Of a stretch of DNA of 64,000 nucleotides, positions 48,719-60,884 are shown one piece after another; positions within the stretch are counted from its first letter, which is position 1; every line of letters starts with the position of its first letter. Origin of the DNA: Heligmosomoides polygyrus polygyrus (taxonomy: Eukaryota; Nematoda; Chromadorea; Rhabditida; Heligmosomidae); assembly GCA_947396885.1 (NCBI GenBank), contig OX377206.1, forward strand, positions 87,293,960-87,357,959, read 5' to 3'. The notes beneath the pieces are model-generated. The model saw only the letters and a program-made list of their open reading frames with translations. It did no database searches and was not told the origin of the DNA. A program made the translations under genes and the position numbers.

Positions 48719-50286
48719 TGTAAAGGATGGTGTTACTCTATCCTTTTTGAGTTACGCCACGCATTCTATTAGGTTGTAACGAAATAAATGGCACTGAACC
48801 ACTGTAAATTTAAACAGTTAATATCTCGGCTTGTAGGCAAGCTTATTAATCGAAATAAAAACCTTCTGATTCTACACATCTTTGCCAACGTGACACAGGC
48901 TTTTTTATCCCAGTAGCATAAAAATCAGAAGTTCTGGAATTGACGAAATCTTCGAAGGCACTTTCGGCATCCTGTTGGTATTTGAATATTTTCCCTACCA
49001 AGACGTTGCCAAGATGCTTGAAGAAATGGTGGTCTGTTGGGGAGAGGTCGGGAGAAAACGGAGGATGTGGTAGAGTTTCAATGCTCAGCTGATTCAACTT
49101 CTGCAACGTCATTCCTGCTACATGGGGGCGAGCACTGTCGTGCAGAAGGAGAACTCGCCTTCGGTTTACCAAGGCCGGCCGGATATCCTTCAACTTTTTC
49201 ATCATTTCTTCAATTTCAATGCAGTACTTCTCTGCCGTGATGGATTCACCGTGAGGGAGGAAGCTGTGGTGAATAATTCCCAGCGAACACCACCATAATG
49301 TCACCATTACTTTCTTTTGGTGCAGTTCCGGCTTCGCAAAAACCTTGGGGCTCTCATCGCTGTCCACCTACTGTGCCGATCGTGGCCTGTTGTCGTACGT
49401 TATCCATTTCTCGTCACAGGTTACGATGCGATCAAGGAATGGGTCCGTTTCGTTCCGTAGAAGCAGTGCGGACGAGATCTCATATCGTCGGTTTCTTTGC
49501 TCCTCAGAAGCTCGTGAGGCACCCATCTTTCCAGATTTTTGCTCTTTCCAATTTCCTTCAGATCCCGGGCAGCTGTGTTGTGACTGACGCCGAGAACCTT
49601 CGCTGTCTCCCTGGTACCTTTGTGTGGATCCTCCTCTACCACATCTCTCAGCTTGTCCTCATCAACATCACTATGCCTCCCACGACCTTCATGTTCTTCC
49701 AAGCTCTCATCTCCATTCCTGAACTTCTGATACCAGCGATACGCCGTCCGAATTGTGGAACATCCTTGACCGAATGCGGCGTTGATCTTCTCGTCCGCCT
49801 CCTTAGCTGTAGTGCCCAGCTTGAATTCATACAAGTAAATGCCTCGGATTACCCTTTTGTCCATCTGCAAAAAACTCAATGAAACTCTAAAGTTTTCCCA
49901 CTTTACATAGAAAATTCGGTACTCACCGGTAGAGCAAAGTTTGCGCTTCTAAATGATATGCCACATGTTACGGTTTGTTCTTGATCAAACGCGTAAAGAC
50001 GCGCCAAAAAATGGCGCAAGCCAGTGCCATTTAATTCGTTACAACCTAATATTTCTACGGGATGTCGTCGAGGCAACTCGAATGCGTAGTTGGCCTATAG
50101 GATGAATTCCAATGGCCAGCCGACAGACAAGTCAGTGCTTTATCCTTCCGAGGCAAGTCGGGTATCAATTCACCGACCACGGAGGAATGGAAGGCTTCGT
50201 TGGCCTACGCGAAAATTTTGAACCAAAAACCTGGTATCGGGTGCACGTGACAGCCGGCAATTCCTCCGACTGCGCTACATACGCTT
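48719..50286 (-). mobile_element. SINE split by a mariner element
   Basis: The SINE 3' part is 48719-48768 (AAAGGATGGTGTTACTCTATC to CGCATTCTA). The remainder is 50050-50286 (TATTTCTACGGGATGTCG to GACTGCGCTACATACGC). Dropping 48769-50049 plus one TA restores a continuous reverse SINE. Confidence 0.85.
48769..50049 (-). mobile_element. mariner element, 1281 bp, transposase pseudogene
   Basis: The terminal inverted repeats TTAGGTTGTAACGAAATAAA / TTTAATTCGTTACAACCTAA are flanked by TA. The transposase on the minus strand (49879 to 48846) keeps the N-terminal HTH part (RTAYRWYQKF), the TCDEKW catalytic Asp, and LLHDSARPH with SPTDHHFFKHL spaced D34D. It ends GFYFD. It is broken by a frameshift near 49450, before TCDEKW, and by an in-frame stop where WVD is expected (about 49367). 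It resembles the irritans-type mariners, and may still be mobile in trans. Confidence 0.88.
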
Positions 50287-50329
50287 AAATGTCAGAACAA
50301 GTTTTCTAAACCGACATATTGTATCGACT

Positions 50330-50463
50330 TTTAGAACTGGAACGACCCTGGTTCATTTTTTGCGAACTCTTTTTGATTTTGGAGGTCTACCGTTTATTTT
50401 TACTGTTTTAAAAGCATGCCCATTGATTCCGAAAGAGCACAACTCGACGCGAAAACGGTATAG
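50330..50463. mobile_element. TATACC-family right-end remnant
   Basis: AAAGAGCACAACTCGACGCGAAAACGGTATAG is the family right terminus, and the preceding 100 bp is diverged. Confidence 0.35.
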
Positions 50464-50951
50464 GGATGATAACGTCGGCTCGGCTTCGGATGTCAGCTAA
50501 TCAAGTTGCTCTCGCGCTTAATCTTCTATGCAGTTGTGATCAAAGGCCGTCTGTCTAAATGACCGATAATTTGCCCACGGTGTCAGCCATTATTGAGACT
50601 CGATAATAAATGAGTTATCCATCGTCAGGTCCGCATTAATCGGCGTCCGCGAGTCTGATTTGTGAGTATCGCCAGTACGCACCATGTCATCGGTGAACGT
50701 GATCGACGCTTATCACTAGTTTTCCTGACATGTCGGCTTTTTTTGGCCATATATATCTTATTTGTTTTGATGAAACTGTCATAGTGAGGTAGGGCTGCTC
50801 TAAACATGGCTCTTCATCTTGAAGTGTTAAATTGGTCTAGTTGACTCCAGCCCTTTGACATTTTATTATTTATAACACGATTATATTCGTGTGGTGTATT
50901 ATGCCACACGAATATAATGGTGTAATATGTATAATATAATATAATCGGTCT

Positions 50952-51258
50952 GGGCGCGTGTAGCGCAGTCGGAGAAGGCGCCGACTGTCGCGTGCGCCCG
51001 ATACTAGGTTCCTGGTTCGGATTTCTCGCCCAGGCTGACCAAGCCTTCCATCGGTCCGGGGTCGGTGAATTGGTACCAGACTTGTCTAGGAGGGATAGAG
51101 CACTGACTTGTTCATCGCCTGGCCACCGCAAGTCATTGTATGGCGAAATACGCATTCAATTCGCCTCCACGATATCCCGTAGAAGTAGAATGCGTGGCGC
51201 ATCTCAAAAGGGATTGAGTAACGCCGTCCTTTATCCTTTATCCTTTATCCCTTAATAT
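50952..51258 (+). mobile_element. SINE, near consensus, with a long TTTATCC tail
   Basis: It runs from GGGCGCGTGTAGCGCAGTCGG to CGCCGTCCTTTATCC followed by TTTATCC repeated twice more and CTTA. It is the clearest view of the SINE tail unit. Target duplication not clear. Confidence 0.92.
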
Positions 51259-51450
51259 GCCAACCTGAAAGTCATTTCGATTTGGATGAGTCCGCTTCAA
51301 TTTCAGAAGTCTTAAAGCTAAATACAATACCGCTCCTAAGTAGTGTCGCATTTCGCGTCACAAAGCGTCGGAATCTCTCGGAGTAATCCCTATGGAAAAC
51401 GGTTTATACCGCTCAATTTGTCCTCTCAAGGAGATTCTAACTCCATTTCA

Positions 51451-52464
51451 TTAGGTTGTCCGGAAAGTTCTCAGCATTTTGTGTTACTATTTTTCATTCG
51501 TCTACTATTAAGTAAAAATTCAACTTGCATTGCGCATTAATGCTACTTTCTTTACAGAAATTTTCGCTCTGCCTAACTAAATAATTTATGCTTCAATATT
51601 GTTTTATATTCTTGTTTTTGAAGGTTTTATTAAAGTACGTCGAAGAAGCAATTCCGAACGATATTTTATTTTAACTTCAAATTGAGGCAATCCACAAGTG
51701 ACCCTCGTAGCGGTCGATCTAGAGCAATCCTGAACGACGAGATGAAGGAATTGGTGGAAGCGAAACCATTCCAAACAGTTCGCGGGATCGTGGAAGAGCT
51801 AGACGTCTGTAAAACTGCTGTTACGGATGCTTTAAAGCGCCTTGGGAAGGTGAAAAAACTTGAAAAGTGTGTGCCCCACGAGAAGAGTGAGCGGAGGAAA
51901 TTGTCACGTTCCGAGATTTGTTCTTCTCTACTTTTGCGTAACAAAACTGGTCCGTTTTTGGATCGAATCATCACTTGTGACGAAAAGTGGGTCCTGTATG
52001 GTAACAGAGTCCTACTGTAAGGAAATCGACGAAATCACCGGAAATTGCTTCAACTTCAGCCGGCATTAGTCAACAGAAGAGGCCCGATTGTTCTGTACGA
52101 TGACGCCCGTTCACACGTTTCACAAATCACTATTCGAAAATTAGACGAATTAAGGGTTGAAGTTCCACCTCACCCGCCATATTCTCCAGACTTCTCACCA
52201 ACCACCTTTTCAAACACTTTCAAAACTTTCTAGCTGGTAAAACCTTCACCAATCAGGAACAAGCTAAACGGTTTCGTTTATTTTGTCGGATCTCGACCAC
52301 CTAATTTTTTCGCTCATGGAAAAAATCGACTGGTGTCCCATTCACAAAGGCGTGTTGATTCGAACAGTGCTTACTTATATCGACTAAATTCGATAAGTTT
52401 TGAGAAAGTTATGGTGGTTCAAAGTGGAGCGCTCAAAACGCTGGTAACTTTTCGGACAACCTAA
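51451..52464 (+). mobile_element. mariner element, deleted transposase pseudogene
   Basis: The ends are TTAGGTTGTCCGGAAAGTTC and GTAACTTTTCGGACAACCTAA. The plus-strand reading shows a central helix-turn-helix region (RGIVEELDVCKTAV), ITCDEKWVLYGN, then after a frameshift and deletion PALVNRRGPIVLYDDARSHV, and PPYSPDFSPT with the final Asp lost. C-terminal traces include RVDSNSAYL. No transposase can be made. TA flanks are not evident (CA / GA). Confidence 0.8.
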
Positions 52465-52676
52465 GAAAATTTTTCAAAGTGTTCAAATTTGACTCAGTTG
52501 CAGCGATTTGAGTCATTTTTTAGCAGATGCCTTCGAAACGAGCCTTTTTGAAAACAATGCACGTATTCAGAATCTTTATTGAAGCGGCGTTTCAGAAATC
52601 TAAAACAATTTCGGTGTGTTCAGAAAACAAAACGGATTCTATGTAATCTCCTTGGCGGCAGTGGCATTTTGAAAAA

Positions 52677-52961
52677 GAAAGGATGAAAAAGGTTAAAGGA
52701 CGGCGTTATTCAATTCCATTTGAGATGCGCCACGCATTCTACTTCTACGGGATGTCGTGGATGAGAGTTGAATGCGTATTTGGCCATACAATGACCGATG
52801 AACAAGTCAGCGCTCTATCCTTCCCAGACAAGTCTGGCACCAATTCACCTGCCCTGGAGTGATGAAAGACTTGGTTGGCCTGGGCGGGAAATCCGAACCA
52901 GGAACCTGGTATCGGGTGCAGGCGACAGCCGGCGTCTCCATCGACTGCGCTCCACGCGCCC
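52677..52961 (-). mobile_element. SINE with 12-bp target duplication
   Basis: Reverse SINE from AGGATGAAAAAGGTTAAAGG to GACTGCGCTCCACGCGCCC. CATTTTGAAAAA is at 52665-52676 and 52962-52973. It has lost the GCGGTGGCCA block (ACAATGACCGATGAAC). Confidence 0.9.
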
Positions 52962-52974
52962 CATTTTGAAAAAA

Positions 52975-53872
52975 GCTACCAAAAATCCACTAAAACCATC
53001 GTAAACCATCGTAGCAGATCAAACCCCACATCACTTCTGTTTCGATTTTCGGGATCTACTGGATGACACGATCTCAATGATGTAGTCAACAATCCGGTAA
53101 ACTCACTGCGAACGATTCCGACGCTTTACGATGCTTCTGCGCGTCGCCGACGCGACGGAGTGTCGGCGGTGCGGAATGCGGCATTAGTTATGAGCGAGCG
53201 GTGTTGTAGTTGATTTAAAAAGTGTCAAATTCTTCGTGTAAATCAACCTAAAATGCGGACCCTCAAGAGTGGTGTGGAGATGCTAACAAATTTTAGCTGC
53301 GCTCACATGTTGGTGTCGAAGAAGAGACATTCAGCATTAGATGTGGCAGCGTTACAAGGAGATTCCTCCCTCTTGAAGTCGAACTGCGCCGTTCGTTTTT
53401 GTCTCGTCACAACATGGTCGATGATTCCATGACAGCAATCCGAAGACTGTTGTTGTGACCCTGGATATTGTCTGGCCGGCCTTTCCGGGTTGGAATTGTC
53501 TAATCCATTTCTTTGAGCGGTCAAGCGAAAGGATTTAGCGCGCAGTTGGCGAAATGTGTCTCGCGCTTTGTTTGTTGCACGCTCATTATCCTGTTATTCG
53601 GCGCGCTTCGAGCCTCGTTGCCGAATCTTCCGTCTTCTGCCGTTACTTCTTCGGATACGCTTCTCCAGATTCTCACTAGCGTCATAGTTTTCCGAAAACG
53701 CACTACATAGAGCAGCAGGTGTTTTCTGTTTGGTGCCTCGAATGTTTCCACCTATGTTTGAGTTCTATTCCACTACTTCAGAAGATGTCTTGATATCGTT
53801 CCATAGAGAAAATCGTGTAGAATGTACAAGACGTCTTCCAAAAATTAAGGAAGGAGTTCAATCCACTTTCGG
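52975..53872. other. Unassigned, mildly coding-like sequence
   Basis: After the acceptor-like TTTTAG ending about 53297 an open stretch reads LRSHVGVEEETFSIRCG to a stop at about 53458. It has no donor and no recognisable family. Reverse frames at 53303-53524 and 53521-53751 are equally unsupported. Confidence 0.25.
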
Positions 53873-53874
53873 TG

Positions 53875-54830
53875 AGTTCTGAAAACTTTCTTCTAGACAC
53901 TTTTCAAAGCCAATTGGACATTTTTTAAAGCAAGGTTCACGCTTTTAAAATCAAATGGACTATCCACCAAATCACACGAGTTCCTTCCACATTATAAAAA
54001 AGTTAGAATATTTTTTGTTCAAGGAAAATTGAGCAAGATTTTTTGAGACATATTTTTCAAATTTTATAAAATTCTCGTTTTTGAGCAAAAATAATGATTT
54101 AAAGCTTGTTGTAAAAAGTAGGAAAGCGGCCATTTTTTTAGTGCCAAGAAGAAATTGAGCCATGTCTCTCCAAAGACGCCGTAATTTTTATTTGATTGAC
54201 AACAAGGCCTCTGTTTTTATGAAGTTTCAAGCCTGTAAACAATGCAACAAAGGCAGTTGTAAAGAGCACGCATATATCCTCAGCTTTACTCTTCACGTAC
54301 GTAGCTTTTATCGTATCCATCGAATAAAAATCGCAATGAGCTGATCGAGTACATGGCGCGATGCCTTCTTTTAATGCAATAAGAGGTTGCTACCCTGTTG
54401 CGCTTCAACGCAAGGATAAAGTTCAAAGGGTAAAGGATGGCTTTACTTCATCCCTTTTGGGATGCAATACGCATTCTACTTCTATGAGATGTCATGGAGG
54501 CGATTTGAATGCGTATTTGGCCACACCGGCACCTCCTCCGACTGCGCTACACGCGTCTTGCTTTAAAACAAACGTTAATTTATTACTTTTTTCAAAAAAA
54601 ATCAAATGGTTATAAAATTATTACACTTATTTGGACAGCAGGAATAAAAAAATATCAAAGAAGGTTACCCTTTTTTTCTTTGAACAAGAAAGAAATGCTC
54701 CAACCACTTCGAAAAGACTGTTGTTTAACCAGAAAGAGGGGAGTTTCGATTTGAAAGACGTTCAATTTGAATTCAGCACCACAAAGTTTGTTTAGAGGAG
54801 TTTCCTATTTGACGAGAAAATTGAGTATAT
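53875..54830. mobile_element. TATACC-family TIR element containing a SINE
   Basis: The left part is ACACTTTTCAAAGCCAATTGGACAT and the right end CCTATTTGACGAGAAAATTGAGTATATA. Inside are GTTAGAATATTTTTTGTTCAAGG, GAGCCATGTCTCTCC and TTTTATTTGATTGACAAC as in the copy at 4109. The SINE at 54412-54556 is nested in it. Confidence 0.6.
54412..54556 (-). mobile_element. SINE with internal deletion, nested
   Basis: The 3' part (AAGGATAAAGTTC to TATTTGGCCACAC) is fused to the head (CGGCACCTCCTCCGACTGCGCTACACGCG). About 145 bp between them is absent. The junction differs from the deleted copy at 38403. Confidence 0.75.
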
Positions 54831-55173
54831 ACCGTATGGCGAGGTATCAATCAACATTGTATTCAAAAAACGTTCAAAACGCCTTCTGCTTGAATACTAA
54901 CATCCAATCTGTATTCGAACATTCACGGAACCTCTTGGGGGTACGCATGATAATTTCCTGGGAAATTTCGTTCCATGTCTTCACCATGGCTGTGCTAAGC
55001 GGATTCGGTGGCACATGTATGAAAGAGCAGTTCTTCTGGCCCAAAAACTATCAAATAGGAAATTCTGAAGGATTGATATCGCACGAGTTTGACGACCAAA
55101 TTTCCTTTGTCTAGAATCGCGGAAGATTAGATTCACATCATTCCAGTGCGTTCTCTGCGCCGTGGACTGGTAC

Positions 55174-56620
55174 CAGGGGTGTGCGTAATTACGATTTACG
55201 ATTTACGATTTTACGATTTACGGCGGTTTTCGACAGTTTTTTGCGATTTACGATTTACGAGATTTTGGACCGTAAATCGTAAATTTTCGCAAATGTTACC
55301 AATCGACGGGAAAGGATCGTCCAAATCATGTGACGCAGCTCAGGTAAGAAAGATGTGCCCGCTCTCCTTTTTCTGATAGTTAATTCCCACTTCGTTTTAG
55401 CGTAGTTTTTTAATGTTCTGATGTGGAGGCATGACAGAGTGGTTTCGAGTTCAACTCAACTTTACTAAAACATTTGGCCAGCCATATTTGGAACATGTGG
55501 CCGAGCGTTGTCGTTCAAAAAGTGAAATTTCTCTCGTCATGGTCACTTCCGCTGCCTGGCCTTACTCAAATTTTGCTGTCGGACATCGTAGATGATCGCA
55601 GTCACTGTGGTGAGCTCGTGGTAGAACATTCCTTGTGAGTTCCACCAACAGTACAGCACTACCTTCTTCTGATAGAGGTCGGGCTTTGACTGCTTTGGAG
55701 GTGGTTCCCTTCGGGGAGTCACTGGGCCTTCCAGGCATGGTTGTCGTAGAAAACCCGGATGACTACGTTCCTCGAAACAGTTTTTAACAAGGAGGAGGAA
55801 GAGAGACAGCGAACTCAGTCGCGGTGATCGGTCCGAATCACGGAGATCATGGACCACTCATGTCGAGTCCACTTTACTGTATTCTAGACTATTCTAGAAT
55901 GTGCGACATTATGTAATATAATAAAATGTTCGGGCCATAGGCCTGTGACACTAAGCCAGACCGTGACAGGTTTCGCTAAATCTTGAAATTTGATTGAAAA
56001 TTTTGTTGCAGGTGTTTTTCGACATCCTAATAGAAAATCTAAGATCTTTTGGTACATCTTAGGATAGAGTTGCGCCATGCATTAACTCAGTACGCGGTGT
56101 TCGTTGAACTGCATGCGCAGTTGTTGGCCTCCCCAGTTAATGAGCGTGAAATGATTTTAAATTTTTTGTTCTCCTAGCGGGTTTTTTCTAAAGTTTCTGC
56201 TAAATACTAGTTTTACACGCATCTTAAGAACTGCTAGAAGGTTGAAAATTTAATGGTCATTTAAACGATGAAATCTTTTTGTTGAAACACCGTGCACAGG
56301 TTAAGGTAAAGCTTTTGAGTCAGCAACTTTTCGACTTTCTTAAGACGTTCAATGTTTGATTTGAGACCCTCGCCCTTTCGCCTGACCAGAAGGAGCAGTA
56401 AAAGTAAAAAAAGGAACAGTTTGGCAAGAAACCTGTCCTACTTGGGCTAAGAGTAGCACGACAAATAGACAATATTGGACCATTTTGAATTAACGTTACT
56501 AGAAAAACGTGCAAAAATTCAGTAGTATTATACCACAAGTCAGGTCACCCTTACAATTTACGGCGGTTTTTTCGTAATTACGATTTACGAAATTTCGAAT
56601 TTCATTTACGCACATCCCTG
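55174..56620. mobile_element. hAT-like element with ACGATTTACG-iterated ends
   Basis: The ends are CAGGGGTGTGCGTAATTACG and TTTACGCACATCCCTG, so the terminal repeat is CAGGGRTGTGCG. The left 110 bp and right 70 bp are runs of TACGATTTACGA / TCGTAAATCGTA. The flanking octamers ACTGGTAC (55166-55173) and ACTGCTAG (56621-56628) match at 6 of 8 and may be a decayed 8-bp duplication. The interior holds a mariner remnant and no hAT transposase that I can read. Confidence 0.55.
55440..55860 (-). pseudogene. mariner transposase remnant
   Basis: On the minus strand KPDLYQKKVVLYCWWNSQGM and, in another frame nearer 55520-55480, FLNDNARPHVPNMAG match the central catalytic region of mauritiana-type mariners. 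Several frame changes; no inverted repeats recognised. Confidence 0.6.
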
Positions 56621-57039
56621 ACTGCTAGCTAAGCCAGTCGGTCATTGTCCTTGGCGGTTCCTTGAACCCAAAGCAAAGCATAATCGCATCCTTCAAGATT
56701 TATTTTTATATTTCGGCATTAATCTTGACCTGCGTTTTGACCTACTGCATCCTTTTGGGAAAAAACAATTTTTTATTGGCTACAGTACTACCGCTGAGCA
56801 TTGAACCAATTTGCGTTTGCGACGAGAAAATGCGCTTTTTCCGTTGCCATGCAGAAGTTTTCAAGAGCCCGAGAGCCAGTAATGGAGTTAAGGAAGTCTC
56901 TAATTGCTTTCAAGTGAGTCATTTCCGTCGCCGAATCCCGCTTAGTTATGCCCAATGGCAAAAATTGCCATGTGTGAATTGTCAACATGCCATGCCAATT
57001 TTAGGTTTTGCTTTACCATGGCATATTTGACACCAAATT

Positions 57040-57860
57040 TGCCTCCAAAAAGTTAGAATAATTTTTTATTCAAGGAAGATTTTAGTAATATTTTCTTTGA
57101 AGTTTTACTTAACTTCTCTATAAGTGAACGCTTTGCTTGAAGTTTCAGAAATTTTTTTATTTTTTAGAGAAAAATAATGATTTAAGGCTTATCGTAAAGA
57201 GCAAAAAGGCGGTTATTTTCTAATGTGAAAAAAGGATTACGCCGTTCCCTCATCTAAGACTTCGCAGTTTTTATTCGATTGATATCAGAATTTCTATTTG
57301 CATGGAGTTTGGCATCTGTCAACGGAACAAACCTCAAAGAACTATGAAGAACACAGACATATGTCCTCACTCTGATGATTTGTGTAAGTGACAATTACAC
57401 TATCAATCATATAATAGTGGCTGCGAACTTTTTGAGTGCACGGCGCTATTTGGTCTTTTAACGCACTTATGATCGCTCCATTGCTATGTTTTATGGCAAA
57501 TTTAAGTTATTAAATACTTTTTCTCCAAAAATAAAAAGATGTAGAAAATTATTACACTTACTGGGGCAGATGAACTAAACAAATAATGAAAAATAAATAT
57601 TAGCGTTCGACACTGATTAAGTGTAGGCTCGCAGCAGCCAGGCGTATTTCTCTCCGTTTTTCTCCTATTTTTCTTTTTTTCTCTTATTTTCCGCAGTCTT
57701 TCACGCTTTTTGCCAAGAGGCAACACTATCTGAATTCTTTGGCGGTTTGCCTATGTGTACCATTCTTTGTGTTGGTCAAAATAAATAAATAAGTAAATGA
57801 ATAAATAATTAAACTAAGAAATTTTAAAGAAAGTTACCGCTTCGACCTGAAATGGTATAT
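57040..57860. mobile_element. TATACC-family element, interrupted
   Basis: GTTAGAATAATTTTTTATTCAAGG, TAGAGAAAAATAATGATTTAAGG and TTTTTATTCGATTGATATCAG are in family order. The right end GACCTGAAATGGTATA is at 57845-57860. About 57590-57810 is extra sequence including an AAATAAAT-rich run. Confidence 0.5.
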
Positions 57861-57924
57861 AGTGTTTATATATCATTGATATTGTATAACATTTGATTAC
57901 AGCACCAACTAGCACACAGTTCTA

Positions 57925-59154
57925 TTAGGTTGATCGAAAAGTCTTGCAACACTTTACGCTACTGCCTGTTAAATTTGTGAAAGCACTTACAGTATTGATC
58001 TTGTGTGGTGACGTCACAGTACATTGTCGAAGCTTCCTCAAGCATGCTATATAAGGCCTCGTCGAGTAGGATTACAGTAACAATGTCAACGATAAGCAGC
58101 ATCCTACGACCTAGCGTCTACTACGAATTTCTGCAAGGCCATTCCGCAAGGACCTCCAACATCTGCGCTGCATCCAAGGAGGAAGTCGTTCACTATGCCA
58201 CCGTTGGTATCAACGCTTCAAGGCTGGAGATATCTCTCTCGAAGATCGACCTCCTTCCAGACTCCCCTCTGTTGTGGAAGAAGACAGCTTGCGCAAGCCT
58301 TCAAGGTGAAGCCAAATTCAACCACTCGCAAATTGGCGGCGACACTTGGATGTACGCAAAGCGCCGTCGTGAGGCAGCTGGAGAACCTTGGGCACCGCAA
58401 AGTTTTGTCGTCTTGGTGCCACATGAGCTGCGGGACTCTGACAAGGCATGCAGAGTCAGTGTCGCTGAGTCGCTGCTTCTCCGCCCGCACTGAATAGACT
58501 TTCTAAAGGACATTGTTACTGGTGATGAAAGCTGGGTTCTTCATGTTAACCACACCCGCAAGAGCCAATGGCTTCCACGGGAGAACCGGCTCCAAGGCAA
58601 CCGAAACGTGGACACCACGAAAAGAAGGTTCATCTGTGTTGCGGCTGGGACTCAGAAGACATGCCTTACTGGGAGTTGCTGGACAGTCACAGCATCTGTC
58701 TACGCTACCCAACTCTGGAGTTTGGTCGACGCCATGCGCCAAAAACGTCCAGAACGGGAAGATGTCTACATGCTGCACGACAACACGCGTCCTCATGTCG
58801 CAAAAGTGAGTCGCGAGAAAATCCAGCAGTTTGGCTGGGAAGTTCTGCCCCATCCACCGTACTCTCCATACCTCGCTCCTTCTGACTGTCTCCTGTGCAG
58901 AGCTCTGAAGCAGCATCTTCGAGGTAGAGAGTTCGACGATCGACGTCAACTGGAAAATGGAGGTTTCTGAATTCTTTTCCTCACAGCCCTCGGAATTCTG
59001 GCAGAAGGGAATTGAAAGGCTGCTTGAAAGATGAGGCAGGATTTTAGATTGGATGGGCGAATATGTCGTGGACTGTGTTTTTGTATATTGTATTATATTG
59101 CATTGTATTGTAATATTGTTGTGCTAATGTTGCAAGACTTTTCGATCAACCCAA
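57925..59154 (+). mobile_element. mariner element, 1230 bp, transposase pseudogene
   Basis: The ends TTAGGTTGATCGAAAAGTCT and AGACTTTTCGATCAACCCAA are flanked by TA (57923-57924, 59155-59156). The coding strand starts near ATG 58084 (STISSILRPSVYYEF). After frame changes it shows an HTH (LGCTQSAVVRQL), TGDESW, and YMLHDNTRPHV with PYLAPSD spaced D34D. A stop follows ENGGF (about 58970). It is of a different subfamily from the copy at 48769, judging by the TIR and the GDESW motif. At least two frameshifts make it inactive. Confidence 0.85.
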
Positions 59155-59156
59155 TA

Positions 59157-60880
59157 TTATGCTTAAGCTGCGATATGTCATCATACTTACCCAGATTGAA
59201 AACGCCATGTGCTCTATGTCGGAAAATCCGATGTGACTTGCGTTTTGGCCGCTGAAACTCAAAACGTGAGTAGTTGACTGAATGGGCAGACTCGAGCATT
59301 TGACAGCAGCTTTCGTTCATTTGGGAGTGCTTCAAAAGCAAGAAGAATGCCCGAAAATGAATTCTCTATAGCCTGTCAAACCTGGTATAGACCACCCTGT
59401 ATAGATGACGTTAACGTTACGCCAGATGAGCATATAGAGCTGAAGGCAATAAAGGGTATATGGCCCGATTCGGGCCGGCTCATATGGGTGGTGTTTTATT
59501 TGCTTCGGCGCTTAAAATGATAAATGAAATTCAAGAATCGGCAATTGACGCGTGTCGTCGTCGTCTGCCCTCGATAGGGCTTCGGACGGCTAGTCGTCTC
59601 GGAGGGGTTGAGAGAGAGACGCGCTTTTTCGGTGAAATTGTTCCGAGCTCTCACCTCCTTCCATCGTTCGACATCCAGCTCGGATGTGTCTGCTCAGCTC
59701 GGCTTCCTATTCCTTTAACGACATTAGCCTGAGTGTGCATTTCGACGGACCTACTCCTAAACGCCATCCGTCGTAGCTTCTTTAGGATCCAGTGTGTCGC
59801 CTTGTCGTCTATCCAAGAGGTTCTTGACACCTTCCGTTACCGACATACATATGATAGCCTTTGGAGTAGCTTATCTAATGAAAGAGATGAGAGAAGATTC
59901 AGAGGGTGATTCCACTCTACATATGACGTCCCCCCTCCCGTCTCCGATTTCTCGTCGTCAGAATCGGAATTGTAGGCGGTTTTGAATTCAGCTTTAGCCC
60001 TTGAGCAGTATCTCGCCATTCTCTATCCAATTACGCCGCTCTCCTGCTTCATGTGCTTGTCTAGCGTCGGACGCGAATAACAAGCTCTTCTCCCTCTCCA
60101 AGTCGCTTATTCATTAGTCCTCGCCACTTGCTTTGTTTGCACACCATCTGTGTCATAAAACGCGACTTTTTCACCGACTTCTACTGTGACAGCACGGCGT
60201 TGATCTGCGCCTATGCGGTAACGGCTTTCTGAAGAGTGTTTTCAGTGGCTAATGCTATTTACGTAACTCTCTCCTTAGGATTCTCCTCCAGAATCAATTA
60301 CGTTACTTACCCGTCCATGCGACCAACAGAGCCAACCAGCTTCATTCCTTTGCAAAGTTGTCCGTTAGTGAGCAATCCTCAGCTCCCCAGGGAGTCTATC
60401 TCTTTACATCGGAAGCGCCTTGAATTTTGTAGTTATCGTCGGTTATACCTCCATGTATTTCAGACCTATAGACAGTACTCAATAACTATTTCGAACGGAA
60501 ATGTAGAAAAAATTCGTGGTGAAAGAATGCAAAATACAATACTAGTAGATTACGAGAGATCTTTATATTTCAGTATTGGCAAAAAGTTTCTGCCATTTTA
60601 TATGCAAAGGTTGAAACACCCTCACCTCCGCTTGGAGTGATTGCTCAGGTGAGCCAAGATTATTATAGATATTTGTTGCGATTTCACGTTTCGCCGAGGT
60701 CGCATTCTTCCGACTATCAAACTTGGGTGATTAAACCAAACTATAATAATTAAGCTAGCCTGGATAATTAACTGGTTCAACTATCCGGGTTTGAGGGTTC
60801 GAAGGCGTCGACAACGATGAAACGTTAGTCGCAATAAGTGTCTGTAACAATCGTGGTTCATCTGAACAATCGCGCAATGT
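59157..60880. other. Unassigned sequence, no supported gene
   Basis: The longest frame is 134 codons (60236-60640), without a family I recognise or supporting splice sites. 59560-59600 has CG-rich GTCGTCGTCTGCCC. No repeat ends found. Confidence 0.3.
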
Positions 60881-60884
60881 GAAT

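Noticed and set aside
49298..49882. 194-codon forward frame, the longest in the window
   Set aside because: It is antisense to the mariner transposase pseudogene and is explained by it.
60236..60640. 134-codon frame as a possible gene
   Set aside because: No recognisable domain, no nematode splice context, and no second exon found.
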